A stretch of DNA of 64,000 nt from CAYONZ01 sp964405465 (GTDB taxonomy: Bacteria; Bdellovibrionota; Bdellovibrionia; Bdellovibrionales; JAMPXM01). Below are positions 1 to 8,986 of this stretch, in pieces. Every line of letters starts with the position of its first letter. The first letter of the stretch is position 1. A model generated the notes under the pieces. It saw nothing but the letters and a program-made list of their open reading frames with translations, did no database searches and had not been told where the DNA came from. Made by a program: the position numbers and the translations under genes. The stretch is from contig CAYONZ010000009.1 in NCBI GenBank assembly GCA_964405465.1, positions 1 to 64,000 on the forward strand, given 5' to 3'.

Positions 1-2
1 GG

Positions 3-1460
3 AAGTATTTTTGGCTACCACGACTTCGCTGTTTTGGAATTCAACAGATCACTCTTTTGAAAAAGGTCATGGTCCTTCACGGCTCAGGAGTCGGAGGTGG
101 AAGCCTCGTGTACGCCAACACATTGATGACTCCGAAGGACTCTGTTTTTAGCGACCCTTCATGGCCCAAAGGAGTCAATTGGCAGACAGAGCTCAAAGGG
201 CATTACGATACAGCCAAGAAGATGCTGGGAGTGACAACCAACCCTAATGTGACAGAGGGAGATGCACTTTTAAAAGGTATCGCGAAAGAGATGAAATGCG
301 AAAACACCTTTCATCCCACTGAAGTTGGCGTTTATTTTGATACAGAAAATTTAAAATCCACACCTGCGACACAAACTCCAGAGCATGATCCCTACTTTTC
401 TGGGCAAGGGCCCAAGCGCTCTCCATGTAACTTTTGTGGTGGCTGTATGGTAGGCTGTCGCTACAACGCCAAAAACACATTAGACAAAAATTATTTATAT
501 TTTGCTGAAAAGTGGGGAACGCAGATTTTTGCTGAACGCCATTGCACCGAGATTATACCTGAACAAGACCACTATCTGGTTCACACCATCTCTTCGACCC
601 ATCCCTTGCTTCGAAAACCTAAGACTTTTCGCGCCAAGCATGTGATTGTGGCGGCAGGTGTTCTCGGAACCGTGAAACTCTTGTTTCAGTGCCGAGGACT
701 CAATAAAATATCATCTCGACTAGGCGACCGCGTTCGCACCAATGGCGAGAGTTTATTGGGCGCGACAAGCTTTGATTCACATCGCGATCTCTCGCGCGGA
801 ATCGCCATTGGCGCCGCCATTCACCCCAACGACATCACCAAAATAGAAGCGGTCCGCTATCCAAAGGGAAGCGGGGCTATGCGACTCTTGGCTGTTCCTC
901 TCACGGGTCCAGGCAACTGGTGGCAACGACCATTGAAATTTATTTTTCAATCACTCGTTGGCCTTCCAAGCCTGGTGCGATTGAATTTGGTTCGTGATTG
1001 GGCAAAGAGCTCAATCATTCTTCTGGTCATGCAATCTGACAATTTGGAAATGCAACTTCGCATGGGGCGTAGATTTTTAAAGGGTCAAACTGTCGATGGG
1101 CGTGAAATTCCAAGCTATATTCCCTTGGCCCAAGAAGCCGCAAAGATTTTAGCCAAAGAAATCAATGGCGTTCCCCAGAATGTGATCTCCGAGGTGATGC
1201 TCGGCACACCCGCAACCGCGCACATCTTGGGCGGCTGCTTAATGGGCGACTCCGCCGACGATGGGGTGGTCAGCCGCAAACATGAAGTCTTTGGCCATCC
1301 AGGACTCTACGTATGTGACGGTTCGGTGGTTCCAGCCAATTTGGGAGTGAATCCGAGTTTGACGATCACCGCTCTGGCTGAACGATTTGCCGCGCAATTT
1401 GAAGCTCACCCTGAATTGACTCCCGAAGTAAAACGTCAACGGCAGATTCAGTTTTCATGA
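3..1460 (+). CDS. GMC-family FAD oxidoreductase (cholesterol/long-chain alcohol oxidase-like), 5' partial
   Basis: FAD-dependent oxidation of a hydroxyl group on a lipid-like substrate is the expected reaction. The reading frame is open from the first bases of the window, so the start and the N-terminal dinucleotide-binding GxGxxG lie outside; the first internal start would be a TTG at 57. Visible hallmarks are the GSGVGGGSLVYANTL segment, a cysteine-rich CNFCGGCMVGCRYNAKNTL stretch typical of the cholesterol-oxidase branch, the AAGVLGT motif, and the C-terminal GMC signature around NLGVNPSLTITALAERF. It ends 46 bases before the convergent aldehyde dehydrogenase, which suggests an alcohol to aldehyde to acid pathway, although the two genes are not in one operon. 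Family is secure; substrate is not. Confidence 0.88.
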   Translation, partial: KYFWLPRLRCFGIQQITLLKKVMVLHGSGVGGGSLVYANTLMTPKDSVFSDPSWPKGVNWQTELKGHYDTAKKMLGVTTNPNVTEGDALLKGIAKEMKCENTFHPTEVGVYFDTENLKSTPATQTPEHDPYFSGQGPKRSPCNFCGGCMVGCRYNAKNTLDKNYLYFAEKWGTQIFAERHCTEIIPEQDHYLVHTISSTHPLLRKPKTFRAKHVIVAAGVLGTVKLLFQCRGLNKISSRLGDRVRTNGESLLGATSFDSHRDLSRGIAIGAAIHPNDITKIEAVRYPKGSGAMRLLAVPLTGPGNWWQRPLKFIFQSLVGLPSLVRLNLVRDWAKSSIILLVMQSDNLEMQLRMGRRFLKGQTVDGREIPSYIPLAQEAAKILAKEINGVPQNVISEVMLGTPATAHILGGCLMGDSADDGVVSRKHEVFGHPGLYVCDGSVVPANLGVNPSLTITALAERFAAQFEAHPELTPEVKRQRQIQFS

Positions 1461-1506
1461 GATGACTCAAAAATAAAATCTTGAATTCAAAATGTCGGTC
1501 TTTGAG

Positions 1507-2886
1507 TTACGGCAATTTTTCCATAAAAAATTGAAACATTTTTTTTGACCACTTCGTGTAGGGCGGATAACGAAGTGGAATGTCCAGCCACCCCGCTTTG
1601 TGAACAACCGCTTTTCTATGGGAGAAAACATCAAAGCTCTCTTGACCATGGTAAGCCCCAATTCCACTCTCGCCCACTCCTCCAAAGGGAAGACCTGGGT
1701 GGGAAAGATGCACCAGACAATCATTGATACATCCTCCGCCGAAACTGATTTGATTCAAAAACCGAGACTTGACCTCGCGTGATTGCGTGAAGAGATAAAA
1801 TGCCAGTGGTTTAGGTCGACTCAATAAAATGCTCGCCACTTCATCAATGTGTTTATAGCGAAAAATTGGCAGAAGCGGGCCAAAGATTTCTTCTTGCATC
1901 ACCGGCTGTGACCAATCGAGATTCTCAAGAATCGTCGGTGCAATAAATCTCTGAGCTAAATCGATTTGCCCCCCAAAGGTCACCTTGCTCGAATCTATGA
2001 GCTGAACTAAACGTGAAGCATGCCGATCTGAGATAATGCGCCCATAATCCGAGCTCGTTTGCGGATTTTCTCCATAGAACGTACGAACCATTTGCTTTAA
2101 CTTCTGTACAAATTCGCCATAGACGGATTCATGAACATAGAGAAAATCAGGAGCCACACAGGTTTGGCCTGCATTGTACCACTTACCCCAAGCCACCCGT
2201 CGAGCAGCCAGATTCAGGTCCGCTGTGGCATCGATCACACAAGGGCTCTTGCCGCCTAATTCAAGACAAACTGGCGTTAGGTTTTGAGCTGCAGCAAGCA
2301 TCACTTTGCGCCCCACTTCTGTACTGCCCGTAAAAAAGATGAAATCGAATTTTTCGCGCAAGAGTTCTTCGCTGACTTGATAGTCTCCGGTCACCACTGC
2401 CAAGTGGTCTTCAGAAAAGTTCTCTTTGAAAATTCGCGCGACAAGGTTTTGTGTGGCAACGGCGTACTCACTGGGTTTTAAGATACAACAATTGCCAGCG
2501 GCAATCGCGCCAACCAAGGGCGACAACATCAGTTGCAGCGGATAATTCCACGGGGCAATCACCAAGGTCACTCCATAGGGTTCACTCATGATTTGGGAGC
2601 GAGAAGGCCAAAGCAATAGAGTCGAGGCCACACACTTCGGTCGCATCCATTTTTTAAGGTTCTTTAAGGCGTGGTCAATTTCATGAAGCACAAAACCAAA
2701 TTCGCTCGCATAGGCTTCCGCTTCTGATTTATGTAGGTCAGTCTTCAGAGCCTGAAGAATTTCATTTTCATTCGCCTTCAAAAGCGATTTCAATTTCAGC
2801 AGTTGTTCTCGGCGAAAGCCAAAGTCACGGGTTGCCTGCGACCGAAAGAAGACTCTCTGTTGTTCAACAAGATTTTTAATTTTCAT
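1507..2886 (-). CDS. Aldehyde dehydrogenase (class 3 / fatty aldehyde type)
   Basis: NAD(P)-dependent oxidation of an aldehyde to a carboxylate. The 459-residue length and the absence of the N-terminal extension of class 1/2 enzymes fit the short class 3 family (coniferyl or fatty aldehyde dehydrogenases). Visible landmarks are APWNYPLQLMLSPL, FFTGSTEVG (cofactor binding), the general base Glu209 in LELGGKSP, the catalytic Cys243 in NAGQTC, and EEIFGPLLPI. The C-terminus ends in a hydrophilic YPPYTKWSKKMFQFFMEKLP tail that could touch a membrane, as in fatty aldehyde dehydrogenases, but no clear transmembrane helix is present. ATG start at 2886. It faces the GMC oxidase, whose aldehyde product it could use (inference). 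Confidence 0.93.
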   Translation of the reverse strand: MKIKNLVEQQRVFFRSQATRDFGFRREQLLKLKSLLKANENEILQALKTDLHKSEAEAYASEFGFVLHEIDHALKNLKKWMRPKCVASTLLLWPSRSQIMSEPYGVTLVIAPWNYPLQLMLSPLVGAIAAGNCCILKPSEYAVATQNLVARIFKENFSEDHLAVVTGDYQVSEELLREKFDFIFFTGSTEVGRKVMLAAAQNLTPVCLELGGKSPCVIDATADLNLAARRVAWGKWYNAGQTCVAPDFLYVHESVYGEFVQKLKQMVRTFYGENPQTSSDYGRIISDRHASRLVQLIDSSKVTFGGQIDLAQRFIAPTILENLDWSQPVMQEEIFGPLLPIFRYKHIDEVASILLSRPKPLAFYLFTQSREVKSRFLNQISFGGGCINDCLVHLSHPGLPFGGVGESGIGAYHGQESFDVFSHRKAVVHKAGWLDIPLRYPPYTKWSKKMFQFFMEKLP

Positions 2887-2953
2887 GCCTCAAGAATGCT
2901 TGAGTCGGCAAAAAATTTCAAGCAATTCACACATCTCATGTGCTTTGCTCATT

Positions 2954-4507
2954 TTACTCTTTAGGAGCCAACTTCTTTTTAATTTGCTGCAAATATTCTG
3001 GTGAACTGCGCACTTTTAGAGTCACACCTTTTTCGTCGTAGGCTTCACTCAGCACTCGCATCTTGGCACGAATTTCACCGATCACTCCCTGAACTTGATA
3101 GGGAATAAAAAGGTCTTCATCCAGCATTTCGCTTTCAAAATAGGTCATGATTTTGTCACGCAGTAACTTCAAATCTTGCGGATTTCGGGTTGAAATCATC
3201 ACGGCATCTGGAAATTCTTCGCGCAAAGTCTCAAGCTGAAGATCATCCAATCGGTCTCGCTTATTCAGCACTAAAAGCCGAGGGACCTCGGTCGCACCAA
3301 CTTCCGACAAAACATTCTGCGTGACCTCTAGTTGCGAACGAAATGACGGGTCAGAGGCATCAACCACAAAAAGTAAAAGCGACGCGTGCAGCGCCTCATC
3401 TAAAGTTGATTTAAACGAAGCCACCAAATCATGTGGTAGTTTTTTAATAAAGCCCACGGTGTCAGACATCAAAACCCGAGGTCTGGTCTCAGGAAAGATC
3501 GGCCTGATCGTCGTATCGAGTGTGGCAAAAAGTTTATCTGCAACTAAAACTTCGCTACCGGTCATCGCTCGCATCAACGAAGATTTTCCGGCATTCGTGT
3601 AACCCACCAAAGCCACACAGAGCTCTTGTTCTCGTCGAGCTCGCCGAACCTGGTGTTCATTGCCTATCGAGGCAAGTTCCGTTTTAAGTTCTTTGATTCG
3701 ATCGCGAATTCTTCGCTTGTCGAGCTCGAGACTGCTTTCGCCAGCACCTTTACCCCCGACTCCTCCACCTTGGCGATCTTCACCCCCACCCGTCTCACGC
3801 AGTCGAGGCGCCACATAGGTCAGACGAGCTATCTCGACTTGCAGGCGCGCTGCTTTGGTCTTGGCATGCCGACTAAAGATTTCGATGATCACACCTGTGC
3901 GATCAAGCACCGTCACCCCTGAGGCACTTTCAAGATTACGAATCTGCGATGGAGAGAGATCAGTATCGACAATTACGATTTCGGCTTTGCCCTTGTTTTC
4001 ATCGGCAAAACCGAGGCCCGCATCCTTGAGATCGACCGAGGTTCTGCCGTCCACGACGTGCACAATTCCTTTTTTATCAGCATTTTTTGATGAACCCGTT
4101 TCATCGGTATTTCTTGATGAATCCATTTCATCTGCAGCTTCTGACGAATCCTCTTCATCATCAAACCCTTCAGGGGCGTCTGAATTCATTTCGTCATCAG
4201 CGTCATCACTCAAGTCTTTCTCAGCGCGCCACTTTTCTTGCGCCTTACTCAGCTTGTGCTCCACCATGGCCGCGATTTTTCCAGATCCACCCGTCCAATG
4301 CGCAAGCTCTTGCAGCTTGCCCTCTCCCAATACCGAGGCGGAGCGATCAGAGTTTCTTTTTTGGGTCACTTGCCCCACAACATGATAGCCAAGCGTGGTC
4401 ACCAGTCGAGTGAGCTCTTGTAGTGAACTCTCAAGCTCTGCCCCACTCATTTTCGGCAACTGGATCCCGACGAGAACTGCATCTTTAATTTTATCATCTA
4501 CTGCCAT
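2954..4507 (-). CDS. hflX: GTPase HflX with acidic insertion
   Basis: HflX is a ribosome-associated GTPase that splits stalled or stress-inactivated 70S ribosomes. G1 (GYTNAGKSS), G3 (DTVGFIKKLPHDLVASF) and G4 (NKRD) are intact, and the N-terminal HflX domain with the glycine-rich linker (GGGEDRQGGGVGGKGAGE) precedes the G domain. I chose the ATG at 4507; an upstream in-frame TTG at 4576 would add 23 residues and overlap the Nudix stop codon, but family alignment starts near VDDKIKDAVLVG. Between the two halves of the N-terminal domain there is an insertion of roughly 90 residues, rich in Asp, Glu and Ser with repeated DE-D-SS units, which E. coli HflX lacks. Probably cotranscribed with the Nudix gene. 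Confidence 0.93.
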   Translation of the reverse strand: MAVDDKIKDAVLVGIQLPKMSGAELESSLQELTRLVTTLGYHVVGQVTQKRNSDRSASVLGEGKLQELAHWTGGSGKIAAMVEHKLSKAQEKWRAEKDLSDDADDEMNSDAPEGFDDEEDSSEAADEMDSSRNTDETGSSKNADKKGIVHVVDGRTSVDLKDAGLGFADENKGKAEIVIVDTDLSPSQIRNLESASGVTVLDRTGVIIEIFSRHAKTKAARLQVEIARLTYVAPRLRETGGGEDRQGGGVGGKGAGESSLELDKRRIRDRIKELKTELASIGNEHQVRRARREQELCVALVGYTNAGKSSLMRAMTGSEVLVADKLFATLDTTIRPIFPETRPRVLMSDTVGFIKKLPHDLVASFKSTLDEALHASLLLFVVDASDPSFRSQLEVTQNVLSEVGATEVPRLLVLNKRDRLDDLQLETLREEFPDAVMISTRNPQDLKLLRDKIMTYFESEMLDEDLFIPYQVQGVIGEIRAKMRVLSEAYDEKGVTLKVRSSPEYLQQIKKKLAPKE

Positions 4508-4572
4508 AAGCTTATTTCTACACGCAGCTGCGCCCAAAGGATATAAAGAATTTGCGAGATCAATCGTCCTGT

Positions 4573-5046
4573 TCAATCCTGCTTAGTGTGAGATTCAGCA
4601 TGAGGCAGAGAAAACTCTATTGCCTTTGGTAAGAGTTCAAGCACGGCCTCAAGAATTTCAGGTCTCCCAGCAAACAAGGACGCGACCACGTCAACGCCTA
4701 TCCAGAAAACCCCCTGATGGTAGTTCGCATCGCGAACCGGAGCAAATCTCTCACGAACAATTCGCCCCACAAAGAATCGAGTGTGACAATCATTGAGCTG
4801 CCCATTCCACTGAAAATCATATCGTTTCAATAGTTCTGTATCTGCGAGCAGAACAATTTCACATCCCGTTTCCTCTTTGGTCTCGCGTATGGCCGCTTCT
4901 GCAGCAGACTCTCCGGGCTCAATCAAGCCGCCTGGCAAAAAGAAGTGCCGACTCTGATTGGTCGGATCGACCCCATAAAACCCAAGAACCTTTTGATCCC
5001 TCACAATCAAGACGCTCACCCGATCACGAAACATTTTTTTTTGCAT
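4573..5046 (-). CDS. Nudix hydrolase
   Basis: Hydrolyses a nucleoside-diphosphate-linked compound. The complete Nudix box GX5EX7REUXEEXGU is visible (GGLIEPGE... RETKEETG), with the flanking beta strands expected for the fold. The ATG at 5046 is preferred because a GAAAGG ribosome-binding site lies about 9 bases upstream; a TTG at 5055 is also in frame. The stop codon reaches into the region of the alternative hflX start, so the two genes are likely translated from one message. Substrate cannot be read from the sequence; housecleaning of oxidised nucleotides or ADP-ribose-type compounds is possible. Confidence 0.9.
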   Translation of the reverse strand: MQKKMFRDRVSVLIVRDQKVLGFYGVDPTNQSRHFFLPGGLIEPGESAAEAAIRETKEETGCEIVLLADTELLKRYDFQWNGQLNDCHTRFFVGRIVRERFAPVRDANYHQGVFWIGVDVVASLFAGRPEILEAVLELLPKAIEFSLPHAESHTKQD

Positions 5047-5111
5047 TTCGCTCAACCTTTCTTCCCTTTGGTCCAGAGATTTTTAACAAAAAATAGGTTA
5101 CTATTTTAGAA

Positions 5112-5732
5112 ATGAAAACTAGATCAATCAAGAGGCTACAAGAACGTTCAATCAAAGTCTTTACAATTGTGACAACCTCCAAGATTGCTTCTTCCACAAT
5201 TGATTTTTCCAAAAGGGGCAATTTCAAATTTGAGACTGCCACGACTTGTATTTTTATGATCTTGACTCTGGTTACTCTGCCAATGGCTCAGGCCTTAGGC
5301 GAGAGAATTGAAACCAACATCTTTCTCATAGACAAACAAAACGGGCAGACCATACGGCTCGATCGAATTTCCAAAAAACCAAAGGTGTTTTACCTTCTAA
5401 CCAAAAGAACCGACCGAGGCCCCGAAGTTAAACCCGTTTTATTTGAGCAAGCGCTCAATTGGCAAAAAAGACTCCTTCAATCCCCGTCGCAAAAAAAATC
5501 ATGGGCCTCCTGTTCAGATCCCGTGATCGGTCGAGTGGCACTCAGCGAAAAAACAATTCACGATTTTAAATACTGCCCCGAACAGAACAGGAATCAGACT
5601 CAATTGATGAGGCAAATCTCAGCACTCAGTTCGCCAAACCAGCATCAATCTACAAAAAGTAAATCCGCCAAAGAACCCCAGATGCGTGTCGACAAACTAG
5701 AAAACGTGGTTCATGAAATCGAAAACTATTAA
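5112..5732 (+). CDS. Exported protein of unknown function
   Basis: I do not recognise this 206-residue protein. A hydrophobic stretch near residues 46-62 (CIFMILTLVTLPMAQALG) ending in an AxA-like cleavage site looks like a signal peptide, but it is preceded by about 45 polar residues. The real start may be further in, or the stretch is a signal anchor. The mature part is basic and polar, with two cysteines in WASCSDPVIG and DFKYCPEQ. Its 3' end overlaps the next gene by 20 bases, so it is the first gene of an operon of exported proteins. It is divergent from the Nudix/hflX pair. Confidence 0.6.
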   Translation: MKTRSIKRLQERSIKVFTIVTTSKIASSTIDFSKRGNFKFETATTCIFMILTLVTLPMAQALGERIETNIFLIDKQNGQTIRLDRISKKPKVFYLLTKRTDRGPEVKPVLFEQALNWQKRLLQSPSQKKSWASCSDPVIGRVALSEKTIHDFKYCPEQNRNQTQLMRQISALSSPNQHQSTKSKSAKEPQMRVDKLENVVHEIENY

Positions 5733-7257
5733 GTTGTATTTTCAATTTCAAATTTTGATTTTCCTCCTACTTTCGCCTAATCCGAGAGCCGAGGCGGATC
5801 AGGAGAGTTGTCTTTTGGCAGAAATAGACAAAGCCTGCGCCGCTCTCAGCAAAGCACAGCGCAGTGACTATATTGAGATCGATGAGCAGCATAAAATTCC
5901 GGCCTGCCTCTCTAGAGCAGTCGAGCAAAGAATCGAAAATCAATCTGAAAACGAAATCAAAGAAAAAACACTTTTGATTCTAGACACCCTCAGTAGCTCC
6001 AAAGAAATTTCTATGTCCCCGGAGTTTCAAAAAATATTTTATACAAACTGGAAAGACTACTACTTGTTTATCGATGGCGATAGTAAGGATAAAGAACTCT
6101 ACTGGCCTCCCACTGATGACAATCCTGAAAAAAAGGAGGTCAGTCGATCCGAGTTGATTGAGTGGATGGGCAAAGAACGTTACCTCGATCTCCGAGCGCA
6201 GATGCAGAAGCTTCCCTCCCACCGGGACAACTTAAAAAAACTAAAACCCGACTTTGAGGTCGAATTTTTAAGCGCATCCACCCCGGCTGCAAACTCAATT
6301 TTGAGGTACGCTCAGAGTACGCTTAAAGCTGAGCTTCCGCAGTTTTTTTCGAACTCGAGTTCCCAGTCAGAAATTCAATCCTTCACTTCGCGCCTTACGC
6401 TCGCCAAACCAAACGTTTACGCGCCAGAATCTGCAAAGAGAACCTGCTTTCCCCTAGGCTTTGCTTCGACGCAATTTGAATCCCAACGGGTATCTTGGTC
6501 CGATGAGGATCAACTTTTTTCGGAGATTGAAACACTCAGAGCCGTCGCCCATGAACAAGCTCATCATGTCGACGCCTGTCGTGCACTTCAGGATGTTGTC
6601 AAAAAAGTGGATCAAACATTTGATATCGTAATTGACGAAGAAGCTTCAAAGGCGAGGACCGAAAATCGCACCCTTTCCGAGGGAGCACCCTACGAAAAAT
6701 ATCCATTGGCCTCGGTTATCACTTGCCTGCAATCCGAAGACGGCGGTTCTTTTTCAGAGCCCAAGTTTAACCCATCCATATTCAAGCAATCTTTGGGACC
6801 GTGCTTTTACAATTTTCAGAATGAAGCTTTTGGCGATTGGGCCGCGGCTAAAGTGGTTGGCAGAAGACTAACAGAAAGGACCAATAAGGTACGCACAGAA
6901 TCGACCTCGCGGCTAGAGCCAACTTCACTTCAGCCGCGATCCTCAATGCGATTTACAGACCAAAACCTACAGTCAAACACAATTGCCTTTCCCAAAAAAC
7001 TCGCCGACAGTTTTATTTATATCGATCGCATCTGTACAGAGAGAATTTCCGATCAAAGCTTCAACTACACCCACCCTTCGTGGGAAAAGCGATTCTTGAA
7101 AATCTACGCACGCGAACCAGCTATTGCAGATCACTTGGGCTGTGGTCGCAGTGCCCAACCTCCCTGCGGAAGTGCCTCAGCTCCATCCGCCAACCAATCT
7201 GAAGCAACACCACTTGCGCCGAATACAAAAACTCAAAAAAACTCACGTCGCCAGTAG
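5713..7257 (+). CDS. Exported protein with HEQAH motif, putative zinc metalloprotease
   Basis: A 514-residue exported protein with an N-terminal signal peptide (hydrophobic QFQILIFLLLSPNPRAEA, cleavage about residue 28). At residues 280-284 it has HEQAH in the context RAVAHEQAHHVDACR, which fits the HExxH zinc-binding helix of metallopeptidases. A third ligand is not certain; the later NEAFGDWAAAKVVGRR helix (Glu after the motif) is a candidate. Several cysteines flank the site (CFPLGF, DACRAL, VITCLQ, GPCFYN), consistent with a periplasmic or secreted, disulfide-bonded protein. No named family is recognised. It overlaps the upstream gene by 20 bases and lies 5 bases before the next one, so it is in the middle of an operon. 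Confidence 0.7.
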   Translation: MKSKTIKLYFQFQILIFLLLSPNPRAEADQESCLLAEIDKACAALSKAQRSDYIEIDEQHKIPACLSRAVEQRIENQSENEIKEKTLLILDTLSSSKEISMSPEFQKIFYTNWKDYYLFIDGDSKDKELYWPPTDDNPEKKEVSRSELIEWMGKERYLDLRAQMQKLPSHRDNLKKLKPDFEVEFLSASTPAANSILRYAQSTLKAELPQFFSNSSSQSEIQSFTSRLTLAKPNVYAPESAKRTCFPLGFASTQFESQRVSWSDEDQLFSEIETLRAVAHEQAHHVDACRALQDVVKKVDQTFDIVIDEEASKARTENRTLSEGAPYEKYPLASVITCLQSEDGGSFSEPKFNPSIFKQSLGPCFYNFQNEAFGDWAAAKVVGRRLTERTNKVRTESTSRLEPTSLQPRSSMRFTDQNLQSNTIAFPKKLADSFIYIDRICTERISDQSFNYTHPSWEKRFLKIYAREPAIADHLGCGRSAQPPCGSASAPSANQSEATPLAPNTKTQKNSRRQ

Positions 7258-7262
7258 CAGTC

Positions 7263-8123
7263 ATGACGTCAAGAGTTGACAAAACCCGAGCAACTTGGTG
7301 CACTTGCCCCATGCGAACACTCCTCGGGATCACGAAACAACGGCTTGAAAGTCTTTTGCTTTTGGCAATGATTGCCTTTCTCACATTTTCATGTGCGTCA
7401 CCTGATGAGCGCACCGGAGCGATTCCGACTGTTGAAGATTTTCGCGAACATTTTTTTTCGTTACAAGACAAGAGCTACCGTGGTCTTGAGTGCGATGTCA
7501 CATCAGCTTCACTGATGGCTCTCGCCAAAGAAAGCAATCCGGCAAAGCCCAATCCCCTTATGTTCGCCTTGGTTCTCAATGCTAAAGATGCGCAAAAATG
7601 TTTAGTCACTGAACCCAATTTACGAGCGAGCCCCGAAATGATTAGCTCGACAAACAACTCAACCAATAGTAGTGAAAAAATCCAGGAACGCATCAAAAAA
7701 GAATTGCCGTCGGTAGCTTCGCTCATTCGCAGTACATGTCCTCTTTTAACCAAATTTTATTTACAACATCCTTTTTCGTTGGTTTCTCATGAAGATGACT
7801 TAATCGTCGACGGAGGCTATTTCTCAATCAACGAAGATCGCGACACAGGTGACACCATTCGCTTTAAAGATGATTTTTCGTTGATTCAATATACACCAAA
7901 AAAAGCGACAACGATGACGGTTCGCTACAGCAAGTTTCACTCTTTTGAGCTTCCGACATCTAGTCAATCTGGAGGTGCCACCTCAGTGAATACCCAAATC
8001 AAATTTCAGCTTCTACAAAACATTCCCGTTCCAGAAAGCATTCTGCTTCAGGCCAAACCCAAAGACTCGGCCGCATTCTCGGCAAGGTTGATTTTTAAAA
8101 ATTGTGTTTTGGCCGCCAGATGA
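7263..8123 (+). CDS. Putative lipoprotein of unknown function
   Basis: A 286-residue exported protein. The segment SLLLLAMIAFLTFSCA ends in a lipobox-like FSCA, so lipidation at that cysteine and anchoring in the outer membrane are likely. The hydrophobic segment begins after residue 28, so the ATG at 7311 (residue 17) may be the true start rather than the one at 7263. The mature part has a few cysteines (LECDV, KCLV, STCPLL, NCVLAAR) and no recognised domain. The stop overlaps the ATG of the next gene in an ATGA arrangement at 8120-8123, which indicates translational coupling. Confidence 0.65.
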   Translation: MTSRVDKTRATWCTCPMRTLLGITKQRLESLLLLAMIAFLTFSCASPDERTGAIPTVEDFREHFFSLQDKSYRGLECDVTSASLMALAKESNPAKPNPLMFALVLNAKDAQKCLVTEPNLRASPEMISSTNNSTNSSEKIQERIKKELPSVASLIRSTCPLLTKFYLQHPFSLVSHEDDLIVDGGYFSINEDRDTGDTIRFKDDFSLIQYTPKKATTMTVRYSKFHSFELPTSSQSGGATSVNTQIKFQLLQNIPVPESILLQAKPKDSAAFSARLIFKNCVLAAR

Positions 8124-8986
8124 AAATTCGTATTTTTCACACTCTTTTTTTTAGCGCGCTTGAGGCTTTTAGAAATTTTGGTTTTGTTCTCTCAAAGCTC
8201 TGGCGATGGGTTTTGCTCTACTACGTTCTCGATGCTTTGACCTCGGAGGGGCTTCGGTCTATTGAAGAGGCCATTCTTCAGCGAGGTCGTGAAGATCTCC
8301 CCGCACTGATCACACTGCTCGCGCTGAATATTTTTTCGAGCCTTTTTTGGGTTTCGCTTTGGACAATCTTGATTTCATGTCTCTTGGCTCTCCGAACGTC
8401 TTTTGAGAACCAGGTGCAAACTCAAACTCCACCCGAAAAAGCCCAGGGTTCTGCGGCGGTAAACTACTGTGCCACGTTCGCTCTGCACCAAAATTTTGGA
8501 CAGATTTTGATCGAAAGCATTCGTTCGTATGCCGCGATTGTTTGGCGACTTCCATTGTTAATTTTGCCCGCATTGTTTGAATACATCCGTTTGTTTTTCG
8601 TTCCTTACCTGGTTCTTTTTGATGGATCCTATCACCAAGGTGAAGTCGATGTTCTTAAGCGCTCGAGACAGTTGGCCCGTCGCAATTGGATTGTCATTGG
8701 AATGGCCCAAACCTTGGTGCTGGGACTCTTACCTTTGCTTCTCCACCTCGCTTTTCAATCTCCAAGCCTCAGTAAGTCGCCGCTGCAATTTGTTGTAGTG
8801 CACACGCTTGACGTTGCCCTTGCGATTTGGTCGTTTTTATTTTTATTCTTTATTTTTAAAACAATAGTGTCTGGTCAGGGTTTAAATTTGGAAGCCACCC
8901 TGTGTACTTCGCCCAGCGGCTTACCCCTAACTGAAACCAATTCAAAGGAGATTCCCAATGCTGATGTTCAATTGGAAAAAAATTAA
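8120..8986 (+). CDS. Integral membrane protein of unknown function
   Basis: About 288 residues with four to five predicted membrane segments: near WRWVLLYYVLDAL, LITLLALNIFSSLFWVSLWTILI, LPLLILPALFEYIRLFFVPYLVLF, WIVIGMAQTLVLGLLPLLLHLAF and ALAIWSFLFLFFIFKTIV. This pattern resembles bacterial integral membrane proteins of unknown role that sit in the inner membrane; I do not recognise a family. The ATG at 8120 is preferred to an upstream TTG at 8102 because it overlaps the preceding stop (ATGA). The 3' end overlaps the start of the guaB/guaC-like gene by 29 bases, so the downstream enzyme may be read partly from this operon. Confidence 0.7.
   Translation: MKIRIFHTLFFSALEAFRNFGFVLSKLWRWVLLYYVLDALTSEGLRSIEEAILQRGREDLPALITLLALNIFSSLFWVSLWTILISCLLALRTSFENQVQTQTPPEKAQGSAAVNYCATFALHQNFGQILIESIRSYAAIVWRLPLLILPALFEYIRLFFVPYLVLFDGSYHQGEVDVLKRSRQLARRNWIVIGMAQTLVLGLLPLLLHLAFQSPSLSKSPLQFVVVHTLDVALAIWSFLFLFFIFKTIVSGQGLNLEATLCTSPSGLPLTETNSKEIPNADVQLEKN

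Noticed and set aside
3855..4385. A 176-codon plus-strand frame opposite hflX.
   Set aside because: It is the complement of the acidic insertion (Ser-rich antisense of Asp/Glu codons) and has no ribosome-binding site or family match.
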